A stretch of DNA of 64,000 nucleotides from Tardiphaga sp051811025 (GTDB taxonomy: Bacteria; Pseudomonadota; Alphaproteobacteria; Rhizobiales; Xanthobacteraceae), in contig NZ_JBPWQE010000001.1 of NCBI RefSeq assembly GCF_051811025.1, forward strand, positions 310,001 to 374,000. The letters are read 5' to 3'. Below, in pieces: positions 1 to 7,132 of the stretch. The stretch's first letter is position 1. Each line of letters begins with the position of its first letter. Under the pieces are notes generated by a model. The model did not search any database, was not told the DNA's origin, and saw only the letters and a program-made list of their open reading frames with translations. Position numbers and translations under genes: made by a program.

Positions 1-863
1 AGCGCGATGATCGTGACGAACACGGCCGATATGGCGATGGCCACCGTGAACGAGCCGAGCGCGGCCCAGACGTGACTGAGAATCGTGCGCGGCGAGATCT
101 TGCCGAAGCGCGAGCCGATCAGGCTGCCGATGCCGACGAGGGCGGTGATGTAAGCCCATTGCGGCAGCGTGCCGTGGACCCAGCCGGTGCCGTGCAGCAC
201 CGATGAGGCCATCATCGCGCCGAACATCCAGCTTGCCGGAAACTTGATCCAGCGCATGATCAGCGAGACCGCAACGGCCGCGGCGGCGAGCTCGGCGAGT
301 GCCAGCGGCGAGGCTTCCGGTCCGCGCGATGGCAGCGGGCCATGACCCATCAGGCCGGTGGCGGCGAGCAGCAGCGGCACCATGCCGGTCAGGATGATGA
401 CGCGGAAAATCTGCACGACCGCGATGCCCGGTACGTCGGCATTGCGCTCGGTGGCCAGCATGATGATTTGCGATAGCGCGCCGGGACTGCCGGCCAGCAG
501 CGCGGAGGTGCGGTCCCAGCCATGGACGCGCTGCAGATAGATGCTGCTGCCGAAGGTGGCGCAGAACGTAGCCAGCGCCAGCAGCGCGATGGTCACCGGA
601 TAGGCGCTGAGATTGTGCACCATCTCCGGCGACACCATCGAGCCGAGCGATAGGCCCAGTGTCATCAGGATGACATGGGCCATCGGCTGTGGCAGTCCGA
701 CCGGACGGCCGAGGATGCCGTAGGCGGCGACCGCGATCATTGCGCCGGAGATCAGCCCGCCCGGCAATTCCGCCAAATAGAATAGCGCGCCGCCAATCGT
801 GCCGATGACGAGCGTCTCAAGGGTGGTGCGAATCTGCAGGGGGCTGGGAAGAGCGATGGCCAT
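1..863 (-). CDS. AbrB family membrane protein (C-terminus cut by the window edge)
   Basis: Reading back from an ATG at 863 gives an open frame that leaves the window at base 1, so only the N-terminal 287 or so residues are seen. The translation starts MAIALPSPLQIRTTLETLV and is a chain of hydrophobic helices rich in Gly and Ala. It contains the segments GGALFYLAELPGGLISGAMI and DRTSALLAGSPGALSQIIML, which fit the AbrB family of duplicated membrane proteins (PF05145). The family is often labelled ammonia monooxygenase on old evidence, and its substrate is not established. No clear Shine-Dalgarno sequence precedes this start. It is divergent from nothing and lies tail-on to the PsiF-like gene at 979-1266, which is on the same strand. 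Confidence 0.8.
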   Translation of the reverse strand, partial: MAIALPSPLQIRTTLETLVIGTIGGALFYLAELPGGLISGAMIAVAAYGILGRPVGLPQPMAHVILMTLGLSLGSMVSPEMVHNLSAYPVTIALLALATFCATFGSSIYLQRVHGWDRTSALLAGSPGALSQIIMLATERNADVPGIAVVQIFRVIILTGMVPLLLAATGLMGHGPLPSRGPEASPLALAELAAAAVAVSLIMRWIKFPASWMFGAMMASSVLHGTGWVHGTLPQWAYITALVGIGSLIGSRFGKISPRTILSHVWAALGSFTVAIAISAVFVTIIA

Positions 864-978
864 TTGCACGGGAAGCTGAAGGAGCCCGCTTTATGGCAAA
901 GTCTGCATCTGGCGACAAATGCGGTGTGGTCTACCTGTCCCTCGCTTTCCGGGCGAGGGACAGGTGGATGACGAGAGT

Positions 979-1266
979 TTAGTTCGGTTTTGCGGTCTTC
1001 TTGCATTCCGAGCGGAATTTACGGCGGGCGTCGCCATGCAGGCCCTTGGCGTCAGCCTGTTTCGAACATTCAAGCGATGCCGCCGTGCGGGGCTTCTCGG
1101 CTGTCTTGTCCGCAGGCGCCATCTTGTCGGCGGGGGCCGCCTTGGCGGGCGCAGTCTTGGTGGCCGCCGGCGCAGGTGCCTGAGCGGTGGTCTGTGCGGA
1201 TGCCGCCCCCATCAGCAGGACTGAGGCAACGGCGGCAGTGGCAAGGCTAGAAGCGAATCGGATCAT
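979..1266 (-). CDS. PsiF repeat-containing small secreted protein
   Basis: A 95-residue protein. A longer in-frame start exists at 1359, but the ATG at 1266 is preferred because it has GAGGTG upstream and begins directly with a signal peptide (MIRFASSLATAAVASVLLMG, then AASA-Q). The middle is an Ala/Pro/Lys linker. The C-terminus holds one PsiF repeat, with Cys residues in LECSKQADAKGLHGDARRKF and SECKK. PsiF proteins are induced by phosphate starvation in enterobacteria. Their molecular role is unknown and the phosphate link is not shown here. The neighbour at 1462-1968 is divergent, also secreted, and has a similar two-Cys layout. Confidence 0.8.
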   Translation of the reverse strand: MIRFASSLATAAVASVLLMGAASAQTTAQAPAPAATKTAPAKAAPADKMAPADKTAEKPRTAASLECSKQADAKGLHGDARRKFRSECKKTAKPN

Positions 1267-1461
1267 GGCAGCACCTCGAATTGAACAGGGAGGACAGGGT
1301 GGGCGCGCCGGGCTGAACGGCAGGTGAATGAGTTGAAATATATCTGGCAGTGCGATCACGATAATTTTTCGCAGGGAGCTGCGGTCCCGTTGCTACGTGC
1401 AACGGTAGCGATAGGATGCCGTCGTCTACTTTTACTTAGTGTAGCAAAGGGAGAGAACGCC

Positions 1462-1968
1462 ATGACGATGCCCGTCAAATTCGCCTGCGCGATTGCAGTA
1501 TCCAGTTTTGCTCTGCTTGCTTTCAGTCCGGCCCATGCACTTACCGCGACTGAATGCAGTGCAAAATATCAGGCGGCCAAGACCGCCGGCACGCTGAACG
1601 GCCAGAAATGGAATGACTTCCGCAAAGCCGAATGCGGGACTGATGCCGCTGCGACGACGCCCGCTGCTGCACCTGCGGCAACCGCGGCGCCAAAGGCTGC
1701 TGAAACCAAACCTGCGGCTGCGCCGAAACCTGCTGCGGCCCCCAAGCCGGCTGCGACGACAGCTGCGGCTCCGGCAGGCCCTGCCACCTTCCCGTCGGCG
1801 GTCGATCCGAAATACGCCAAGGAGACGGCTGGCAAGGCGCGGATGCACACCTGCGTGGATCAGTACAATGCCAACAAGGCCGGCAATGCCAATGGCGGCA
1901 TGAAGTGGATCGAAAAGGGTGGCGGCTACTACAGCGAGTGCACCAAGAAGCTGAAGGGCGCCGCCTGA
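1462..1968 (+). CDS. Secreted Ala/Pro/Lys-rich protein with two Cys-pair modules
   Basis: A 168-residue hypothetical protein. The ATG at 1462 is chosen over the longer frame from 1324 because GGGAGAG lies just upstream and the product then begins with a signal peptide cleaved near PAHA-LTATEC. Mature modules are TECSAKYQAAKTAGTLNGQK (closing Cys in KAEC) and HTCVDQYNANKAGN (closing Cys in YSEC). They are separated by about 60 residues of Ala, Pro and Lys. Each module has two Cys about 25-30 residues apart, which recalls a PsiF repeat without being a clear match. A periplasmic location is likely; function unknown. It shares the 195-bp upstream region with the PsiF-like gene. Confidence 0.75.
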   Translation: MTMPVKFACAIAVSSFALLAFSPAHALTATECSAKYQAAKTAGTLNGQKWNDFRKAECGTDAAATTPAAAPAATAAPKAAETKPAAAPKPAAAPKPAATTAAAPAGPATFPSAVDPKYAKETAGKARMHTCVDQYNANKAGNANGGMKWIEKGGGYYSECTKKLKGAA

Positions 1969-2046
1969 TCGGATCAGCCGTGCGCTGAGGTTGATCGACA
2001 TCACTTGCTTCGCGGGCGATAACGATCGGTCATCCGCGGAGTCCCC

Positions 2047-2430
2047 ATGATTGCCAGTCTGTCCCTGATCCTGCTGTGCCAGCTCGCTGGCGAGATCGCC
2101 GTGCGCGCTTTTGCATGGCCGGTGCCCGGCCCGGTGCTCGGCATGCTGTTGCTGCTCGTTCTGCTGTTGCTGCGTGACCGTGCCGTGCTGTTCGCGCAGG
2201 GGCCGCTGCAGGGCGGCGGCGTGGAGAATGCCGCCAAGGGCCTGCTTGCACATCTGTCGCTGATGTTTATCCCCGCCGGTGTCGGCGTGGTGCAGAAGCT
2301 CGATCTGCTGGCCGAGCATGGCACGGCCATCGTCGGCGTTCTGGCGATCTCGGTGGTGATCACGCTGCTGGTGACGGTGGCGACGTTCCTCGTTATCAGC
2401 CGGGTGATGACACGCGGGCGGAGCGCGTGA
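2047..2430 (+). CDS. CidA/LrgA family holin-like protein
   Basis: A 127-residue inner-membrane protein with four hydrophobic helices. The diagnostic segments are WPVPGPVLGMLLLLVLL, in which PGPVxGM is the LrgA/CidA hallmark, and LLAHLSLMFIPAGVGVV. In Gram-positive bacteria CidA/LrgA proteins act as holin-like or antiholin-like partners of CidB/LrgB in murein hydrolase export and pyruvate/overflow physiology. In alphaproteobacteria the role is inferred only. The stop codon overlaps the start of the LrgB-family gene (TGATG), so the two are translationally coupled. Confidence 0.9.
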   Translation: MIASLSLILLCQLAGEIAVRAFAWPVPGPVLGMLLLLVLLLLRDRAVLFAQGPLQGGGVENAAKGLLAHLSLMFIPAGVGVVQKLDLLAEHGTAIVGVLAISVVITLLVTVATFLVISRVMTRGRSA

Positions 2431-3152
2431 TGACCGCCAATCCGTTCTCACTCTGGGTCTATCTCTCGCAACAGCCGCTGCTGTGGCTGACCGTGACGCT
2501 GCTGGTCTATGCGACGGCGGATGCGCTGTCGCTGACGACCGGCCGGCATCCGTTCGCCAACCCGGTATTCCACTCGATGTGGATCATCGCCGTGTTCCTG
2601 CTGCTGACCGGGACGTCCTACACGACCTATTTCAGCGGTGCGCAATTCGTGCACTTCCTGCTCGGTCCGGCGACGGTGGCGCTGGCCGTACCGCTCTACG
2701 AAAATCGCAAGGTGGTGGCGGCAGCGATCGTGCCGATGCTGGCTGCGCTCGTGGTCGGCTGTGCCACGGCGATCGTCTCGGTCGTGTTGCTGGCAAAGGC
2801 CTTCGGCCTGCCGCAAAACGTGGTGCTGTCGCTGGCGCCGAAATCGGTCACCGCCGGTGTCGCCATGGGCATCAGCGAATCGCTCGGCGCCGACGCATCG
2901 CTGACCGCGGTGGCAGTGGTGCTTACCGGCATCATGGGCGCGATCATCGTCACGCCGATGATGAACCGTATGGGCATCACCGATTATCGCGCCCGTGGCT
3001 TTGCCGTCGGATTGGCGTCGCATGGGATCGGCACAGCGCGGGCCTTTCAGGTCGATGCCGTGGCCGGCGTCTTCGCCGGCATCGCCATGAGCCTGAATGC
3101 GCTGGTGACCTCCCTGCTGGTTCCGCTTGCCGTCACCCTTCTGGTGCGCTGA
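2430..3152 (+). CDS. LrgB/CidB family membrane protein
   Basis: 240 residues from the ATG at 2430; a GTG lies one codon upstream, but the ATG overlapping the cidA stop as TGATG is the more natural coupled start. The protein has several membrane helices. It carries the family core LAPKSVTAGVAMGISESLGA, in which PKSVTxxxA is the LrgB signature, and ends with a GxASHGIGTARA segment typical of the family. It is the partner of the CidA-like protein just upstream, and the pair forms a two-gene operon. No local regulator of the CidR/LytSR type is adjacent. Confidence 0.92.
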   Translation: MTANPFSLWVYLSQQPLLWLTVTLLVYATADALSLTTGRHPFANPVFHSMWIIAVFLLLTGTSYTTYFSGAQFVHFLLGPATVALAVPLYENRKVVAAAIVPMLAALVVGCATAIVSVVLLAKAFGLPQNVVLSLAPKSVTAGVAMGISESLGADASLTAVAVVLTGIMGAIIVTPMMNRMGITDYRARGFAVGLASHGIGTARAFQVDAVAGVFAGIAMSLNALVTSLLVPLAVTLLVR

Positions 3153-3317
3153 TGGTCACGACAGCGTTTTCCCGGCAGGCGGATTTGTGATGCTGACTGC
3201 ATGGAGCCGGGCCGGAAAGGTCACTATGGTCACGCCGTTGCGCGCATGATCCGAACAAGTGGACACTGATTTTTTCGAAAGATCATGCTCAGATGAGAAG
3301 ATGAGAATCAGCCGTTC

Positions 3318-4097
3318 ATGATGACTGTGATGCAGGGGGCGCTCGGCCTGGCTTCGGGCGCACTGGTCGGCTTCTCGCTCGGCCTGGTCGGTGGCGGCGG
3401 CTCGATCCTCGCTGTGCCGCTGATGGTCTATGTCGTCGGCGTGCCTGAGCCGCATGTCGCGATCGGCACCAGCGCCATTGCGGTCGCGGCCAATGCGGCG
3501 GTCAATCTCGGTAATCATGCGCGTGGCGGCAACGTGCACTGGTCATGCGCGCTGGTGTTTGCCGCCGCAGGAATCGCCGGTGCGCTCGGAGGCTCGATTC
3601 TCGGCAAGCAGGTGGACGGGCAGAATTTGCTGGCGCTGTTCGCAGTCCTGATGCTGGTGATCGCCGTGCTGATGCTGAAGACGCGCGCCCAGGTCGGCGA
3701 ACACCGCGTCGAGATCAGCATGTCGAACACGCCTTCGCTGCTTGCGCTGGGTCTTGTCACCGGCGCGCTGTCCGGCTTCTTCGGAATCGGTGGCGGCTTT
3801 CTGATCGTGCCGGCGCTGATGGCGGCCACGGGCATGTCGATCATGAGTGCGATCTCGTCATCGCTGGTGGCGGTCACCGCCTTCGGTCTCACCACGGCAT
3901 CGAGCTATGCCTGGTCCGGGTTGATCTCCTGGAAACTCGCGCTGGTGTTCATTCTGGGTGGTCTGCTCGGCGGACTGTTGGGAACCAGCCTGGCGCGGCA
4001 TCTGTCGCTGCGGCGCGGCGCGTTGAATACCGTTTTTGCGTCTATCATTATCGTCGTGGCGCTCTATATGTTGGCCCGCAACATCTACATTACCTGA
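3318..4097 (+). CDS. TauE/SafE family sulfite/anion exporter-like permease
   Basis: 259 residues and about eight hydrophobic helices arranged as two repeated halves, as is usual for TauE/SafE (PF01925). Each half begins with a Gly-rich turn: GLVGGGGSILAVPLMVYVVG near residue 25 and GFFGIGGGFLIVPALMA near residue 155. Members export sulfite, sulfoacetate or related organosulfur anions, or are simply uncharacterised permeases. The substrate cannot be read from sequence, and no sulfur-metabolism gene is adjacent. The DsbA-like gene follows 33 bp downstream and may be cotranscribed. Confidence 0.88.
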   Translation: MMTVMQGALGLASGALVGFSLGLVGGGGSILAVPLMVYVVGVPEPHVAIGTSAIAVAANAAVNLGNHARGGNVHWSCALVFAAAGIAGALGGSILGKQVDGQNLLALFAVLMLVIAVLMLKTRAQVGEHRVEISMSNTPSLLALGLVTGALSGFFGIGGGFLIVPALMAATGMSIMSAISSSLVAVTAFGLTTASSYAWSGLISWKLALVFILGGLLGGLLGTSLARHLSLRRGALNTVFASIIIVVALYMLARNIYIT

Positions 4098-4130
4098 GCG
4101 CTGGCGCATGATGCGTCTTCGGAGAACATC

Positions 4131-4808
4131 ATGACTGCCGCAATCCGCGATACCTCGAAGACCGCCACGACGCGCCGCGCTGCGCTCGGGCTTTTCGGTG
4201 GCGCCATGCTGCTTGGCGTGTCCGGCAAGGTGCTCGCGGCATCTGGTGCCGCCAAGGACGAAGACGTCCTCAACGAAGCCGCGGTGCTGCGCGATCCGGA
4301 TATCCCGGCCGCCGGCAACCCGAAGGGCGACATCACCATCGTCGAATTTTTCGACTATCAATGCCCCTATTGCCGCAAGATTGCGCCTGACCTGCGCGCC
4401 TTGGTGAAGGAAGACGGCAAGGTTCGCCTGGTGTCGAAGGACTGGCCGATCCTGGGGCCGGTGTCGGTCTATGCGGCCCGTCTCGTGCTCGCGGCGAGAT
4501 ACCAGAACAAGTTCATCGAGGCGCAGGACGCCCTGATCAGCCTCGATACCAAACTGACCGAAGCGATTGCGCGTGACCGGCTTGCCAAGGCCGGCATCGA
4601 TGTCGATCGCGCCGTCGCCGATCTGCAGAAAAATCAGGATGCGATCGTTGCCAAGCTGAAGCAGATCGACGAGCAGGCGACGGCTTTCGGCTTCAACGGC
4701 ACGCCATCCTTCATCGTCGGCAAGTTCCGGATTCCCGGCCCGATCACCAAAGAACAGTTCGTTCTCGCGATCGCCGATGCGCGCAAAGCTGCGGCTGCGA
4801 AGAAGTAA
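4131..4808 (+). CDS. DsbA family thiol oxidoreductase with Tat-type leader
   Basis: 225 residues. The N-terminus has a twin-arginine-like leader (TTRRAALGLFGGAMLLG) followed by VLAASGAA, so export is likely. The thioredoxin-fold core has the active site FFDYQCPYCRK with Cys at about 78 and 81, a long helical insertion, and the cis-Pro loop FNGTPSFIVG. This is the DsbA/ScsC-like subgroup used for periplasmic disulfide oxidation or isomerisation. The CPYC dipeptide sets a less oxidising potential than the CPHC of E. coli DsbA (family knowledge). A strong terminator follows at 4831-4865. Confidence 0.9.
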   Translation: MTAAIRDTSKTATTRRAALGLFGGAMLLGVSGKVLAASGAAKDEDVLNEAAVLRDPDIPAAGNPKGDITIVEFFDYQCPYCRKIAPDLRALVKEDGKVRLVSKDWPILGPVSVYAARLVLAARYQNKFIEAQDALISLDTKLTEAIARDRLAKAGIDVDRAVADLQKNQDAIVAKLKQIDEQATAFGFNGTPSFIVGKFRIPGPITKEQFVLAIADARKAAAAKK

Positions 4809-4830
4809 AAGTCTGCACGTTCACGACAGA

Positions 4831-4865
4831 AAAAAGCCCTCGCTCATCAGCGAGGGCTTTTTTTG
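4831..4865. terminator. Bidirectional rho-independent terminator
   Basis: The arms gccctcgct (4836-4844) and agcgagggc (4849-4857) pair perfectly around a four-base loop, flanked by five A on the left and seven T or more on the right. It sits between the convergent dsbA-like gene and the small minus-strand gene at 4904, so it can serve both strands. Confidence 0.9.
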
Positions 4866-4903
4866 GCTGGCTTCAGCCGGTTTGTCGTTGGTGACGTGTC
4901 GTC

Positions 4904-5119
4904 TTACGACTTCACTTGCGAGGTCAGCTTGGCCCAATCCTGCCTGGTGCGCGTTTTCAGCGCTTCCCATTCGTTGGCGGCGACGTCCCAGTTGACGATG
5001 GTCCGTCGCTCCTGCGCCGTCTGGCCGTTCGCCACAGACGAGGTCGACATCGAATCGTAGATGTAAACGCCGATGCCCAGGATCAGCGCACCCAGGATCA
5101 TTCCAAAAAACGTCCGCAT
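4904..5119 (-). CDS. Small membrane-anchored hypothetical protein
   Basis: A 71-residue protein from the ATG at 5119. A strong GGAGG lies about nine bases upstream of that ATG, which decides the start; much longer in-frame extensions run antisense to the glycosylase gene and are not believable. Residues 1-22 (MRTFFGMILGALILGIGVYI) form one membrane helix or an uncleaved signal. The rest is a soluble acidic/basic tail (EWEALKTRTRQDWAKLTSQV) with regularly spaced Trp. I do not recognise a named family. It converges with the dsbA-like gene across a shared terminator. Confidence 0.7.
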   Translation of the reverse strand: MRTFFGMILGALILGIGVYIYDSMSTSSVANGQTAQERRTIVNWDVAANEWEALKTRTRQDWAKLTSQVKS

Positions 5120-5254
5120 GTCGATAAGCCTCCGTTGAATGTGGATAACGTGTCTTCCAAGGCTTTGGTTCCCGGCCGGGTGGTGCACCATTGCCGCAGC
5201 GCATTCATCAGCGGCATTGATCTTGCGGTCGCGGCATGATGATCCTTGGGAATC

Positions 5255-5911
5255 ATGACCGTTCATCTCACCGATCAATCCGTGCTCGACGACGCCGTGA
5301 TGAAGCTGGTGAAGCTGGACCCGCGCCTGAAGCCGATCCTGGCCATGGCCGGGATGCCGGCGCTGCGCCAGCGTGCCCCGGGCTTCGAAGGGCTTGCGCA
5401 GATCGTCTGCGGGCAGCAGGTCTCGGTGGCATCGGCTTCGGCGATCTGGGGCCGCGTCTCCGGCGCCTTCTCGCCATTCGATCATCATGCCATCCGCAAG
5501 GCGCGCACCGATCGTCTGGGCCGGCTTGGCCTGTCGGCGGCGAAGATCAAGACGTTGAAAGCGCTGGCGCGTGAACTCGCCGAGGAGCGGCTGAATCTCG
5601 ACGTGCTCGCCGAGGAAGACGCCGACGCTGCGCATAACACCTTGGTCGCATTGCACGGCATCGGCCCGTGGACGGCCGACGTCTATCTGCTGTTTTGTCT
5701 CGGCCATGGCGACGCTTGGCCCGCGGGCGATGTCGCCATTCAGGAATCCATCAAGGTCGGGCTCGGTCTCAACGAGCGTCCGACCGTGAAGCAGATGGCG
5801 CCGCTGGCAGAACCATGGCGTCCGCTGCGCGGTGCGGCGGCGCATCTGTGGTGGGCTTACTATCACGCCATCAAGAAGCGTGAAGGCGTGATCGGCAAGG
5901 TGACGACGTAG
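5255..5911 (+). CDS. AlkA-like DNA-3-methyladenine glycosylase (HhH-GPD)
   Basis: 218 residues from the ATG at 5255 (a TTG three codons earlier is possible). This is a helix-hairpin-helix GPD glycosylase that removes alkylated purines in base-excision repair. Visible features are the early core FEGLAQIVCGQQVSVASASA, the HhH hairpin ALHGIGPWTADVYLLFC, and the catalytic Asp in WPAGDVAIQ about 20 residues later, in the spacing of E. coli AlkA. It lacks the AlkA N-terminal domain and the FeS Cys cluster of the EndoIII branch. It appears to be a single-gene unit. Confidence 0.92.
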   Translation: MTVHLTDQSVLDDAVMKLVKLDPRLKPILAMAGMPALRQRAPGFEGLAQIVCGQQVSVASASAIWGRVSGAFSPFDHHAIRKARTDRLGRLGLSAAKIKTLKALARELAEERLNLDVLAEEDADAAHNTLVALHGIGPWTADVYLLFCLGHGDAWPAGDVAIQESIKVGLGLNERPTVKQMAPLAEPWRPLRGAAAHLWWAYYHAIKKREGVIGKVTT

Positions 5912-5944
5912 GACGGTCTGTCTTAAACAGCGTTTGAAACGGAC

Positions 5945-5959
5945 GTTGTTTTAAACAAC
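5945..5959. promoter_or_regulatory. Perfect inverted repeat upstream of the DUF2855 gene
   Basis: The arms gttgttt (5945-5951) and aaacaac (5953-5959) are exact inverted repeats around one T, about 70 bases before the DUF2855 start. The surrounding stretch also holds near copies (ttaaacagcg, gtttgaaac). It could be a repressor operator, but no regulator gene is adjacent. Confidence 0.35.
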
Positions 5960-6027
5960 TCCGCTGTCGCAAAACAGACATTGGCGGTGGGAATGATCGC
6001 AGCAGCAAAACGCTGCGGAGGTCGAAC

Positions 6028-7122
6028 ATGAGTAATTGCACGCAATTCAATATCGCGAAGAATGATTTTCAAGGCACGGCGCTGGTGCAGATGTCGCTGC
6101 CACGACTGGACGAACTGTCCGATGATTGCCTGCTGGTCGAGGTCGAACGCTTCGCCTTCACCGCAAACAACATCACCTATGCGATGCTGGGTGACCAGAT
6201 GAAATACTGGCAGTTGTTCAAGGCGCCGGAAGGCTTCGGCAATATTCCGGTCTGGGGTTTAGGCAGAGTGATTGCGTCGATGCATCCGCAGATCGCCGAA
6301 GGCGAGCGGCTGTTCGGCTATTTCCCGATGGCCTCGCACCTGGTGATCGAGGCCGCGGATGTCAGCAAGCGCGGCCTGCGTGATGGCGCGGCGCACCGGC
6401 AGGGCGTGGCGCCAGTCTACAATGCCTATGCGCGGGTGACCGGCGATCCAGCCTTTGCCGGGCGCAACGGCGACTATCAGGCGCTGCTGCGGCCGCTCTT
6501 CATGCTCTCGTTTCTGGTCGATGATTTTCTCGCCGAGCAGGAATTCTTCGATGCGCGCACTGTCATTCTCTCCAGTGCCTCTAGCAAGACCGCTTTCGGT
6601 CTGGCGCATCTGCTGCACGGCAAGCGCAAACCGATCCGCGTAATCGGTCTCACCTCGGTAGGGAATGCCGATTTCGTGCGGTCGCTCGGCTGCTACGACG
6701 ATGTCGTGCTCTACGATCATATCGATACGCTGCCCGCCGATCAGCCGGTGGCCTTCGTCGATATGGCCGGGAATGCCGACCTGCGCGGCCGGCTACATCG
6801 GCATTTCAACGACAAGCTCGTCTATAGCGGGCGTGTCGGGCTTACCCATCAGGATGCAGCGGTGGATGAGGAGCTTCCCGGCGCCAAGCCCTCATGGTTC
6901 TTCGCGCCGGACCAGATCCGCAAGCGCGCCAAAGAATGGGGACCGGGCGGCATCGATACCCGGTTCAACGCGGCGTGGTCCGGCTTCATACCATTGCTGG
7001 AACAATCGCTCGCGATCGTCGAGAGCCGTGGCGTTGTGGCTGTCGAGGCAATCTATCGCGATACGCTGGCGGGGCAGGTGCCCCCTGATCAGGGGCACAT
7101 ACTGTCGCTCACGGACGGCTGA
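6028..7122 (+). CDS. DUF2855 family protein
   Basis: 364 residues, the usual length for DUF2855 (PF11017). The start has a good GCGGAGG seven bases upstream. The N-terminal third (FAFTANNITYAMLGDQMKYW, then PVWGLGRV) resembles the GroES-like part of medium-chain dehydrogenase/reductases. The middle has a Rossmann-like segment near SSASSKTAFGLAHLL and VIGLTSVGNADFVRSLGCYD. This supports a relation to quinone oxidoreductases, but the canonical GxGxxG is replaced by SASSKTA. The reaction is unknown. A palindromic site lies upstream. It converges with the ClC gene. Confidence 0.85.
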   Translation: MSNCTQFNIAKNDFQGTALVQMSLPRLDELSDDCLLVEVERFAFTANNITYAMLGDQMKYWQLFKAPEGFGNIPVWGLGRVIASMHPQIAEGERLFGYFPMASHLVIEAADVSKRGLRDGAAHRQGVAPVYNAYARVTGDPAFAGRNGDYQALLRPLFMLSFLVDDFLAEQEFFDARTVILSSASSKTAFGLAHLLHGKRKPIRVIGLTSVGNADFVRSLGCYDDVVLYDHIDTLPADQPVAFVDMAGNADLRGRLHRHFNDKLVYSGRVGLTHQDAAVDEELPGAKPSWFFAPDQIRKRAKEWGPGGIDTRFNAAWSGFIPLLEQSLAIVESRGVVAVEAIYRDTLAGQVPPDQGHILSLTDG

Positions 7123-7132
7123 CGACAGACCG

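Noticed and set aside
4904..5866. 320-residue version of the small minus-strand gene
   Set aside because: The extra N-terminal part is antisense to the AlkA-like gene, and the ATG at 5119 has an excellent ribosome-binding site, so only the 71-residue form is accepted.
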